NCBI GenBank assembly: GCA_010279815.1 | Contig: QEOQ01000353.1 | Span: 331,751 to 395,750 of the forward strand | Length of the DNA: 64,000 nt | Source of the DNA: Brachionus plicatilis | Lineage: Eukaryota; Rotifera; Eurotatoria; Ploima; Brachionidae | Direction of reading: 5' to 3' | In this document: piece after piece, positions 11,857-22,276 of the stretch | How positions within the stretch are numbered: position 1 is the stretch's first letter | How the letters are laid out: every line of letters starts with the position of its first letter | Made by a program: the position numbers and the translations under genes | Notes under the pieces: model-generated | What the model was told of the DNA's origin: nothing | Database searches by the model: none | What the model saw: the letters and a program-made list of their open reading frames with translations, nothing else

Positions 11857-12330
11857 TTATCTAGTTAATTCTCTAATCAAAAAATTTGGAGTGTTTTGTT
11901 TTTTACAGTAATTGATAAAAAGTTTATTCATTCGTTCTTTAACTTGGTCAATTTTAGGGCTTTGGTGTATGTGTAAAATTGATGTCTTGAGTGGAAAGAA
12001 CTTTATGTGTCTAAGTATTTTGTTCTGTATTTTTTGCAATCTTGATTTGAAACTCGGCGACCCGACTCGGTTAATCACAAAGCTGTAATCGAAAATTGAT
12101 CGGATCACAGATTTGAAAATTAAGAGCCTTAACCCTGTGCTGTTTTTGAAATTTAAATTTAATGGCTATTCTTTTTTCTATGTGCTTTAGGTGGGGTATG
12201 AAAATTAATTTAGGGTTAAAAAATTGGGAACGGGTCTATTGGGATATTTTGTTCATTAATTTTGATCGCTAGTCCGTAATTTTTCTCATAATTTTTCCTG
12301 TAACCGGCTGTAATAAAAATTGTTTAAGTG
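11857..12330 (-). pseudogene. Non-LTR retrotransposon reverse-transcriptase remnant
   Basis: The last part (12108-11857) is open and reads MIRSIFDYSFVI, LQKIQNKILRHIKFFPL, LHIHQSPKID and VKERMNKLFINYC. This is the C-terminal thumb/connection pattern of Jockey/I-type LINE reverse transcriptases (YS...LQKIQNK-x-LR...ER). Upstream to about 12330 the same strand carries broken pieces (YGLAIKINEQ; FIPHLKHIEKRIA) separated by stops and frameshifts. It is a 5'-truncated, mutated insertion. Confidence 0.65.
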
Positions 12331-12446
12331 GTTTTATTTTTGTTTATTGTTGGGTCACAAAAACTGGTAAAACTATTTATTGCTGCTTGAAGTTTTAAGT
12401 GAATTGAAATGATATTTTGAATTGATCATCAACTTGATTCATTAGC

Positions 12447-12582
12447 GTTTTTCCCTCTTAAACTTTTTCCCTCTTTATTTTTTTCCCCTTTAAATATTTC
12501 CCTTTTATCATTTTTCCCTCTTAGTATTTTCCCTCTGTAATATTTTCCCTTCTTAATTTTTTCTCCCTTAATATTTTTCGCT
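12447..12582. repeat. Degenerate TTTTTCCCTCTTA tandem repeat
   Basis: About nine imperfect copies of a 14-17 bp unit (TTTTTCCCTCTTAATA with variants TTTCCCTTTTATCA, TTTCCCTCTGTAATA) lie in a row. The tract is strongly strand-asymmetric in pyrimidines. Confidence 0.7.
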
Positions 12583-12882
12583 CAAAAAAAATAACATATT
12601 ATTAGCCAATAAATATTTAATTGAATTAATTGACATTTTATATCTAAATAAAATTAATCGAAAAAAATTTGAAATAAAACTCTAATTTGAAATAATCCTT
12701 GAATACTGATTCAAGCTTTACCGCTAAAATAAATGAGATCTATAAAAGTAATGAACCATAAAAAATTCTCTATCAAAATTTATTTAATTTTAATATTTAT
12801 CTACTTTTTAAGTTATATTTTTTAACTTTTTTTTTCTTTCTTACTTTTTATTTTTATTCTATTTTATTTAACTTTATTTTAA

Positions 12883-13647
12883 NNNNNNNNNNNNNNNNNN
12901 NNNNNNNNNNNNNNNNNNNNNNNNNNNNNNNNNNNNNNNNNNNNNNNNNNNNNNNNNNNNNNNNNNNNNNNNNNNNNNNNNNNNNNNNNNNNNNNNNNNN
13001 NNNNNNNNNNNNNNNNNNNNNNNNNNNNNNNNNNNNNNNNNNNNNNNNNNNNNNNNNNNNNNNNNNNNNNNNNNNNNNNNNNNNNNNNNNNNNNNNNNNN
13101 NNNNNNNNNNNNNNNNNNNNNNNNNNNNNNNNNNNNNNNNNNNNNNNNNNNNNNNNNNNNNNNNNNNNNNNNNNNNNNNNNNNNNNNNNNNNNNNNNNNN
13201 NNNNNNNNNNNNNNNNNNNNNNNNNNNNNNNNNNNNNNNNNNNNNNNNNNNNNNNNNNNNNNNNNNNNNNNNNNNNNNNNNNNNNNNNNNNNNNNNNNNN
13301 NNNNNNNNNNNNNNNNNNNNNNNNNNNNNNNNNNNNNNNNNNNNNNNNNNNNNNNNNNNNNNNNNNNNNNNNNNNNNNNNNNNNNNNNNNNNNNNNNNNN
13401 NNNNNNNNNNNNNNNNNNNNNNNNNNNNNNNNNNNNNNNNNNNNNNNNNNNNNNNNNNNNNNNNNNNNNNNNNNNNNNNNNNNNNNNNNNNNNNNNNNNN
13501 NNNNNNNNNNNNNNNNNNNNNNNNNNNNNNNNNNNNNNNNNNNNNNNNNNNNNNNNNNNNNNNNNNNNNNNNNNNNNNNNNNNNNNNNNNNNNNNNNNNN
13601 NNNNNNNNNNNNNNNNNNNNNNNNNNNNNNNNNNNNNNNNNNNNNNN
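12883..13647. other. Assembly gap
   Basis: 765 undetermined bases (N). Any exon between the LINE remnant and 13648, including possible downstream exons of the gene starting at 14543, would be hidden here. Confidence 0.99.
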
Positions 13648-13748
13648 AATTTGTGTCTCTCAAGTGATCAAAAAAAAAAAAACTTTTTGTCTTGTATCAT
13701 TTTCAAAATTTTGTTCACTTTTTTCTCAATTATCAAAACTACTAACAC

Positions 13749-13811
13749 GGGGCTGAAAGGGAGGTTAATTACCATTCCAAACTGCCCGGGGTCCTCCCCT
13801 AACTATTATTC
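13749..13811. repeat. Dispersed repeat copy B
   Basis: GGGCTGAAAGGGAGGTTAAT through CCATTCCAAACTGCCCGGGG and CCTCCCCTAACTATTATT, matching 11373-11435 in the same orientation. Both copies are followed by TTTTAATAAA- or TCTAATAAA-type sequence. Confidence 0.55.
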
Positions 13812-14398
13812 TAATAAAAATAAAAAAATAAAAGACCAAATTCAAGATGTCCTATCTCTTTGTTAAAATTGTCAGAAATGACATTTATTTTCTGACAATC
13901 TTGACTATAATCTTTTGAAAAAAAATAAAGAAAAAAGTCCGCACTGTTTTGGAATTTATCTATACGTCAAACGATTTTCCCAAAGTGAATAGTAAAAAAA
14001 AAAAATCTTCTAAATTCTTAGCATAAATTGACTTGAGAGAGAGAAAAAAAAATTTGAACTCAATCATCTAAGATCGAGGTCGATTTAGAAATATTTTATT
14101 TTCCAAAGAAAAAAACTAGACCTCAATTAAACCAATAAATGAGAACGCTTTACAAAGCCAATTTGTCTAATTAAGACTATATCCTCAAACTAAAAAGATA
14201 GCTCCGGTCAACCTAAGCCGATTCACAGACTCAAAGTTTAGCAGACTTTTAATAATTGAACGCAATGAATGACCGCTATTTATTAGAAAATTTCTGTTTT
14301 AGGCTAAAGAAGCGCCGAATAAAATAAATAATAATCATCAAGATTAAATAAGAGCTCGCACAAACAGATTTGTATCTTGATCACACACACACACATAC

Positions 14399-14543
14399 CT
14401 TGCTGATGTCCGTTAGAGAAATTGGATAGTGGTCGGATATTGTGTAAAAATTCCATTGCATGACGTTGCTTTTCTAAAGCCGGCTTATCCGCGTGAGACT
14501 CAGCGTTGATCCTTTGTCGAACTGTACAAACACATTCTGCCAT
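14399..14543 (-). CDS. Probable 5' coding exon of an unidentified gene
   Basis: An ATG at 14543 opens 48 codons (beginning MAECVCTVRQRINAES and ending FSNGHQQ) that end in phase 1 at a strong donor G|GTATGT, followed in the intron by a (TG)n run. Base composition is coding-like and much GC-richer than the neighbourhood. No signal peptide or domain is recognised. Downstream exons would lie to the left, possibly in the gap at 12883-13647; I found no convincing acceptor exon between 13648 and 14398. It could also be a pseudogene fragment. Confidence 0.45.
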
Positions 14544-15392
14544 GTTTACAATCCAGTGCGACTATTAGTTTATAGACTTAAATCGATCGATAATTTACAA
14601 TTAGTTTCGAATATCAAGCATTGTATCGATACGATGCAGCTAGAGCTTGAAACTCAATCTTGTTTTGAATTAGTTTTGTGTACAGTTTTGAACAAAGAGA
14701 TAGGCGCTTTGGACAGCCATTTTTTGTTGTGCTGGCCCGTGTCCGTTCTAAGACTCATGAATTATTAATTACTCTAATTGAGACTTTACAATCATGGACA
14801 TTCTCATGTTGATGAGAAAAAATTGAAGTCTGGCCTGTTGACAACAAGACTCTTCACTTTAAATGAATAAATTAGCGATTTTTGTTGCCATTTAAACTAG
14901 TTTGGATATCGCCATGGGATGTTTGTTTTAAGCATTTAAGCATGTTTTTTAAACTTGTCACGAGTACTTATGTAATCGGCTTACAGCCTACTTAATGCCA
15001 TATTACTCAATTCGCATTTTTTCAATTATGTCCTTTTGATTGTAGACTTTTGAATTCTCTTTTAAGCTGACTGCGGGCGGACACATATTGACATTAGTCT
15101 CCTATTGCGATACATTTTAATTATCTAATCATCACAGGGGTCAAGCTTGACTTCATTTTTTTTTAATTGCTAATTTAAATTTTTTGTCCTGTCAAACTTT
15201 CGAATAAAATTTTAATTTTTTTAGAATTATTAATCATTAGTCCGATGTCTTGAATAATTTATTATTTTTTAAGAAATTTTAATTTTTTTTCTACAAATAC
15301 TTGCGAAAAAAATTTTGGTGATTTATTATCTAATAAAATATTGAGTTATTTAAAAGTCTTTAGTAAAGTCTATTCTAAATTTTCTTCCTGTT
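14544..15392. other. Non-coding, comparatively complex sequence
   Basis: No exon is supported. Between about 14560 and 15150 the sequence is less A/T-skewed than the surrounding intergenic DNA (for example GCTGACTGCGGGCGGACAC near 15068). It sits upstream of the minus-strand exon starting at 14543, so it may be promoter or 5' UTR for that gene. Beyond 15160 it returns to A/T-rich filler. Confidence 0.35.
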
Positions 15393-15749
15393 GGCAAAAA
15401 AATGATGTGACCATCATAATAACTGCTTGGAACGGCAAAAAAATGATGTGACTATCATAATAACTGCTTGGAACGGCAAAAAAAGCATGTGACCATAACA
15501 ATAACTGCTTGGAACGGCAAAAAAAGCATGTGACCATAACAATAACTGCTTGGAACTGTAAAAAAGCATGTGACCATCACAATAACTGCTTGGAACTGTA
15601 AAAAAGCATGTGACCATCACAATAACTGCTTGGAACGGCAAAAAAATGATGTGACCATCATAATAACTGCTTGGAACGGCAAAAAAATGATGTGACCATC
15701 ACAATAACTGCTTGGAACGGCAAAAATATGATGTGACAATCACAATAAC
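15393..15749. repeat. Tandem array of a 40-41 bp unit, about nine copies
   Basis: Units begin at about 15393, 15434, 15475, 15516, 15557, 15597, 15637, 15678 and 15719. The consensus contains GGCAAAAAAATGATGTGACC and ATCATAATAACTGCTTGGAA. Adjacent units share variants (TGTAAAAAAGC in units 5-6, GCATGTGACC in 3-6), showing stepwise local duplication. The array is interrupted at 15750 by a transposable element and resumes at 16261. Related single units occur at about 61490-61540 and 61715-61760. The open frame through it on the minus strand is only the repeat translated. Confidence 0.9.
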
Positions 15750-16260
15750 GGCAAATTGAAGTCCATGATCAAATGTAATTTCAAATAAAAATTTTTGGTT
15801 TTTGATTCAATTAAAATTTTTTTTTTCAAATTTTTAATAATAAATGACTAAACTTTATTAAATATGATTTATTTAATCTAAAATTAGTTTGAAAATTATA
15901 TGAATTTTTATCAAAAGTAAATTAAAATCTTAATCAATATTTTGAAATTTTGCTACACAAAATTTAACTTTGTTTCGCTGTAATATATTTTAAATTAGTA
16001 TTAAAATATCATTTGGAGCCATAATTTGGATACTTTAATTTAGATTTAAATGTGTCTTCAAACTTTTTAAATAAAGATTTTAGAAAAATCAATTAAAGAT
16101 CGATTAGAAAAAAATGATTTTTTTCTTTTTCAATTAAAATGACTAACTTCTTATGTTTAATTTAAAAAAATATTGAAAAAAGCTAATTTAATCATTTTTA
16201 TTAAGAGTTTAATCTATTAAATTTTGATCATTTGATCATGATCATGAACTTCAAGTTGCC
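15750..16260. mobile_element. GGCAAATTGAAG inverted-repeat element inserted in the tandem array
   Basis: The left end GGCAAATTGAAGTCCATGAT matches the reverse complement of the right end (GGCAACTTGAAGTTCATGAT). The element is flanked by CACAATAAC (15741-15749) and CATAATAAC (16261-16269), a 9-bp target duplication with one mismatch. It has no coding capacity (511 bp). GGC termini with an 8-9 bp duplication suit a Merlin- or hAT-like MITE. Relatives are at 11625, 48751, 54694 and 55350. Confidence 0.8.
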
Positions 16261-16300
16261 CATAATAACTGCTTGGAACGGCAAAAAAAGCATGTGGCCA

Positions 16301-19300
16301 CTTTGATACAACTTTAATAAGACTCTAATACAACTCAATCATTTTTAAGATAAAAAATAACCAAAATTTTTTTTGCAAGTATGGGTAAAAAAAAATCTTA
16401 ATTTATTAAAATACAATAAATTCAATTTCAAAATTCAAAAAAAAATTATGACATTGACCTAAAGTTGGCAATAAAAACAAGTTGATAAATAATTTGGGAT
16501 CTCTCCCAGGCTGTATTGAATTATCCTTGGTTTTCCTTATTCTTCCACTATAATGAGTTCATTAAAATAAAAGAAATTGTTATGAGACAAAAAAAATAAA
16601 AATGTAAATCGAGTTTTGAAAGTCATCTGATTGTAAAATATTATATGAAAAAAAAAATAAACATCTTTAAGAGAAACTTAAAAGATTCCTACAACACAAA
16701 TATTTTCTTAACACAATTTTTTTGTAATGAAAAAAAACTAATTTTTTTTGGAAAAAAAATAACAAAATAAAAAATAAACTCATCTAAAAATACCCTTGGA
16801 AAAAATTAAAATTCTAAAAAATCAAATTTTCAAAAAAACACTTTGTATTGTGAAATACAAATTGAACAAAAATTCGTCCTTTTTTGATGAATTTAAAATT
16901 AAAGTTAATAAAGTATACCCAAAAAAATACTACACCTTTTTTTACCCAAAATAAAATCATTATTTTCTTTTTTTTTAGTAAATAAAACCAATAATCAATT
17001 AAAATCTTATAAATGTTATTTTTTGTCTTATTAAAGCATGAGAAAAATTTTTTTTAGTAAAAAGGTGCAAAAAAGTATGTTGCATTTTGATGCAATATTT
17101 TATAAAGTATACTTAATTAACTCTAATTTTAATTCATCAAAAAAATTAAGAATTTTCAATTTGTATTTGAATTTCACAATATCTACTAAGTCTAAGGCTC
17201 TAAATTTTCGAGATACTAAATCTATTTTTGAATTCCATTTATGTCATTTAAAAAGAAATAATTGTAGGAAAATTTTTATTTATTTAAACTAGATAATTCT
17301 TAAGTCCATTCTACATTACTTACTATGACTCTTTTGGACATAGAGATTTTTAAATTTTACTAAGTCTAAAAACCTGTCAGGCATTCTTGATATTTTTTTT
17401 TTAAATTTAGGATTTTAAGTATTAAAAAAAGAAATAAATCTTAAAATTCTGCTGATATACGATTCATAGAAAATAAACAAAATTAAACACAACTCGTAAA
17501 AAAAATTTTGGTAGAAAAATATTGCATAAAAATATATTATTATATATTTTTTCAAAAAAATTATGCTACAAACTTTAATAGAAAAATTTAAAGATTAAAT
17601 GAATTTAAAATTGTTTTTTAGAACAAATTTTAAATATATTATCGTATTATAAACTCTTGAAATAATTTTCTCAATTTAAATTTTCGTTTTTTGTAGATTT
17701 AAGAAAAATTTAAAATATTTTTCAATTTATTGACAATTCTATGAAAATAACTCTATGAATTGAGCGTTCACCAAAAATATTTCATTGGGATGAACATTTA
17801 TTCTTGAATGATGATGACATATTTAAATTTGTGTGGAAAAATGAGATTCTAAAAATAATACATTTAACAATAAAATAATTTTTTATGAATTATTAATCGT
17901 TTGCTTGATGTATTTAATATTTTACTATCTTTATGTAATTTAAAATTGATTCCACCTAATTTAGTAGTTTCTTATTTTATCTAAAAAAATATTAATTAGA
18001 CCGTTTATTTAATATTTTATTAGAATCAAATGTGTAACTAAATTTTTAAAATAACATACTTCCAAATAATTTTAAAAAAGTCAAAAATAGTAAAATTCTA
18101 GAAGATAAACATCAATTAATAGTTACTAGATAAGTTTGAAAAATTAACAAAACTCAAACTTCTCTTTTGAAATAAAGTGAAAAAAGATACTAGAATTTTA
18201 GAAATAGCTATAATGGCCAAATCATTAATCATAATTTCAAAAACATTAATTTTTTACATTTTAAAAATACAAGTTAAGATAAGTTTGTAAAAATTAAAAA
18301 AATATGTATGAATAATGTTTAAGATGTAGGTTACCATAAAAAATTAAAAAAATTTTCTCTTGGATAATACCTGTTGGGATTGAAATCAAAATGGTATAAA
18401 AAAAATTTTTAAATTTACAGAAAAATGACTCAAAATGTAAAAAAATCTAAATTCGATCCTTAACCACTTGATATTAAACATAAACAAAAAACTTTTAATT
18501 CAATATTTTCTCTAATTGATATTTATTTAAATTGATAAACTGAAATTTAGAGCCTAATTTGTCTAAAAAATCATCAAAAAGAATTCTATAGATCTTAATC
18601 AAGTATTTATAAACAAAATAATGAATAGAAAAATTTGAAGGGGAAATGTTGAAATCATTAAAGCAATCAACGGGAATTATTAATATTCTAAGCAAAAATC
18701 ACAAATTAATTTATTTTTAATCAATAGAGTATCTCAAAAGTGGGATTTTAACTAAAAAAATATTGAAAAGATTTAGAAGACTTTCAACAGAAACTTTTGC
18801 TGGGCTCTGAAAAAAAACGGCACCAAAATAGTCCTGTCAGTCTCTACCAAGACTTGATAGAAAAAAAATTACATTAATATTTACCAACTTGATCTATAAT
18901 CAGAAAATTCTTTTAATTCAATGAATCCATTATTCAAAACTCACGTTGACTACAAGGCAATCTGTGACAAAATCTAAAAAAAAATTAATATTTTAGATAA
19001 AAAAATCAAAACTTTTTAAATCGATAATAAATAATAAAAATTTATGAATGATTTTTTAAAAAATGTTTAATGCTTGTGTCTTATCATGTTTTCTTTTTTA
19101 TTTAATTGAAAATGATATTTTTTTCAAAAAAGCTTTTAAACAATTAAAATCAGTAATTGATTTATTGCATAACAATTTACGCTTCAATCTAAGCTATTTT
19201 GTTCTAATTAAATTGAAAAAAAAATTTAAATATGTTTAAAATTTTGTCTAATAAGTCTAAAAGAAAAAACATTAAAAAAATAATGAATTTTAAGCTTTTT

Positions 19301-20837
19301 TAAACTAGATTAATAAGCAGCTTTGTAAAATACTAAAAATAGAGATTCGCCATCAATCAAACCTGAAAACTCGATTAAAATTTTCAAAGTAAATAGATTG
19401 ATTAGAAATGTTTGTATTTGATGATTCAGGTCTGTGCTAATCAGGTCAGCTCTACCAAAGTACCGAACTAAAACAAACGTGCTTTAACTAGGAATTTTTT
19501 GTATTAAAAAAATTCACACATATTAACAAAAGTCTAATAAAATTAATTAGTTTTTTTTTTATTAAACTAACTTTATTGAATTCATAAGTGATTGATTCCT
19601 GTCGTACAAAAAACAATTCAAACTTCCTCAAGTTTGACCAAATCCGATCAATATTTCCCCTTAAATTAAAATAAATCTTAATGAAGCGCAAACTTTTTTT
19701 ATTAAAACGATATTCTAAACCCATTAAAGAATATTTTACATTAACACAAATATTAATTTTTCTTTGTTATGTAAATTTTACTAAATTGCACTTTCTCATA
19801 GGTAATTCACAAATTAAATAAAATTTCTGGAAAATATTCTCTTTTTTCTTTTAAAAACAAGGTTTTGATTAAAAAAAAATTCGCGAGGAACCTACCGAAA
19901 CTGGATACTTTAAACCACCCGCGTGGAGCCATAACAAAATTAATTTGAAAAAAATCTGAAAAATTGACCGCACTTGAAAATATTTTTAATATCTTATCTT
20001 TTAATTTAATAATTTATTAGCCCAATACAGATAAAAAATTATTTTTTTTTTAAATATATGGATTATCAAAGACAAATAAAATAGATAAATTAGAAATAAC
20101 CGAATCAGATTTTAATCTTTTTTAGAAAAAATAAATCCATTATTGTAAAAACTAATTGTCTGGAAGATTTTATATTTGATTTTGTGTTTAATTTAAGCAT
20201 ATCCTTAAGGAGTTTGATTAAAAATCTAAAATAATGAAAATAACTAAACAAATATTTAAATTATTGACTGGACTGAAATCTTATAAGCAAAGTAAATAAT
20301 TATTCTAATGGAACCCTAGTTAATTTGCAGTTTAAACAATAAATGAAAAAATGAATTTTGGTTAGGCAAATTCTAATCGATTTAATTGTTTTTATTTTGG
20401 CTTATTAAACAGGAATTAAAAAAAAAATAATTATACCATTTTTTGCTTGTATCATGTCAAATAAATGTCCCATTTTCATTTAATCACTTTTGAATACCCA
20501 TCAAACTATAATTTTTTGAAATTCAACATTATGTTAAATTTATTTAGTCTTATTTTACTCAAGTCAAAATTTAAATTTTTTTTTAAATTATTTTATTAAA
20601 TTTAATAATTAAAAAAATCAAAAATTTATAAAAGACAATTTAAAATACAAATAAATCTTTGTCTTTAATCTTGAATTCTAATATAACTATAAAAAAAAAT
20701 AAAAAAAAATTTATTAATCATTCAAAAATTAAACAAAAAATTGAGTTAATTTTGCCGCTTAGCCAACTCTTAAATCATGCTAAAATAAAAGTTAGAGGAT
20801 TTGATTTTAAAATTCAGTTTGATTAAAAAAAAACAAA
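16301..20837. other. Long intergenic region
   Basis: About 4.5 kb of A/T-rich DNA between the repeat cluster and RPA2, in which I find no supported exon. It contains a degenerate inverted repeat (16846-17180). A possible retroelement trace near 18770-18970 is too broken to call. Short open frames at 17038, 18495 and 19488 are composition artefacts. Confidence 0.5.
16846..17180. repeat. Degenerate inverted-repeat element, copy 1
   Basis: ATTGTGAAATACAAATTGAA at the left is mirrored by TTCAATTTGTATTTGAATTTCACAAT at the right, and the arms continue inward (GATGAATTTAAAATTAAAGTTAA and its counterpart, both ending at GTATAC). A related structure is at about 30001-30330. Arms are about 75 bp with perhaps 80-85% match; target duplications are not clear. 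Confidence 0.55.
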
Positions 20838-21902
20838 ATGTGGAACGATAACGAATTCAACAGTACATTTTCATCACCAAATGCCAACGCTGGAAAAGAG
20901 ATTAAAGTCAGTTTGTGGTCCCAACAAAAAAAAACAAAAATTAATTTAAAAATTTAATAAAAATTTAGAAAAATTTAATCAAATACATCGTCCCAGTAAC
21001 TGGTCAAACCGTGAGCTTGTGTTCACAAGTCGAAGGAGAAAGCAGTATCTTCGAATACAACCATTTAAGATTTAACCAAGTATAAAGCTAATAATTTATA
21101 CCAAAGCAATGACTAACATTTTTTCCAGATATGCATCGTTGGCGTGATCAGAAGCGTTATCAAACGAGCAAATGATATAACCTATTTGGTCGATGACATG
21201 ACCACTAACGAAATACATGTCAAGCTTCAGACTGATGTAATTTTAAAATAAAAATAAAAATTTTTTTTTAAATTTTTTTTAAATGTTTTCTTTTTTTTAA
21301 GGATAATGATGACATGGAAACAGATGAATCAAAAGTACAACACACTCAATTTATCGAAAACCAATACGTCAAGGTATTCGGCATTATCAAGTCTTTGCAA
21401 AACCAAAAAAATGTCCAGGCATTCCGCATCCTTCCCATCAAAGAGTTGAACGAAATTTCCCATCACATCTTGGACTGCATGAATGCCAGCATCTACTACA
21501 TAACAAAGGGAAATGAGAATTTTGACATGCAAATGAGCAATCCGATGAACAGTGTGCCAACTTTTGGTGACAATGGTGGCCCATCAACCAGTGGTCTCAG
21601 TGGTCTTTATTTAAATGTATCTAAATTTAACTAAATTAAAAATGAAATTATTTTTTTTGTTAAATAGATTTCGAGTTTAATCAAACAAGCCAGGACTAGT
21701 GAAGGTGTTCACATTAGAGAAATTTGCACTCATTTCAACAATTATCCTGAAAATAAAATCAGGCAAGATTAAAATTTAAAAAAAAATTTTATTTTTTTTC
21801 AATATTTTTTTTTCAAGGGAAGCGCTTGAATTTTTAAGCACCGAAGGTCATGTATATTCAACCATTGATGACGAGCACTTCAAATCTACCGACGCAATGT
21901 AA
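20838..21902 (+). CDS. RPA2: Replication protein A 32 kDa subunit, 260 aa, six exons
   Basis: Exons: 20838-20906, 20969-21079, 21129-21236, 21302-21616, 21668-21762 and 21818-21902; phases agree at every junction. The protein starts MWND (human RPA2 starts MWN) with a Ser/Thr-rich N-terminus, then an OB-fold (IVPVTGQ to [10 protein letters not shown], about 28-165), a linker, and a C-terminal winged helix (about 205-258) ending [19 protein letters not shown], where the family ends FKSTDA plus one residue. RPA2 is part of the heterotrimer that coats single-stranded DNA in replication and repair. Intron 5 uses a GC donor (ATCAG|GCAAGA) with a normal AG acceptor. The length is close to the usual 270 aa. 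An AATAAA lies near 21974. GCDH starts 375 bp downstream on the same strand. Confidence 0.95.
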
Positions 21903-22276
21903 ATGAATAGCAAACATTTTTTCTAAAAGACAATTTGTACATTTTAAAAATCGAAATTTTTTTCTCAATTTAATAAAATTTGTTCAAAAATACTTTGGTT
22001 TTATTCATAATTTTATCTTTGGAATTTTATCGTAAATTTGTGGTACCAAAACCAAATGTTTTTTCAAAGACAAAAAAAATTCTCTTTTAAAATTTGCATA
22101 CTCTAAATCTAAATGTCTAGATTTAGAGAATTTATTATAATTTTTTTTAAATAAAGATAAAATTTATATAACATTGTTAAATAACTATAGAACCGATGCT
22201 CAAAGTTCTTATATAACATTGACACACCTTTTATATTTAATTTAAATTTTTTTTCAAATTTTTCAGTTAATTAAAA

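Noticed and set aside
12854..13663. Open frame running through the N gap
   Set aside because: It exists only because N bases contain no stop codons.
14381..14395. CACACACACACACAT run beside the donor of the 14543 exon
   Set aside because: A short microsatellite in the intron; not enough to argue for regulation.
15414..15641. Minus-strand open frame of 75 codons with repeated PFQAV / VPSSY words
   Set aside because: It is the 41-bp tandem array in translation. The changing reading register between units shows no selection for protein.
18770..18970. Possible LTR-retrotransposon RNase H trace on the minus strand (VETDRT-like)
   Set aside because: Only a few residues match the pattern, and stops and shifts occur on both sides; it could be chance.
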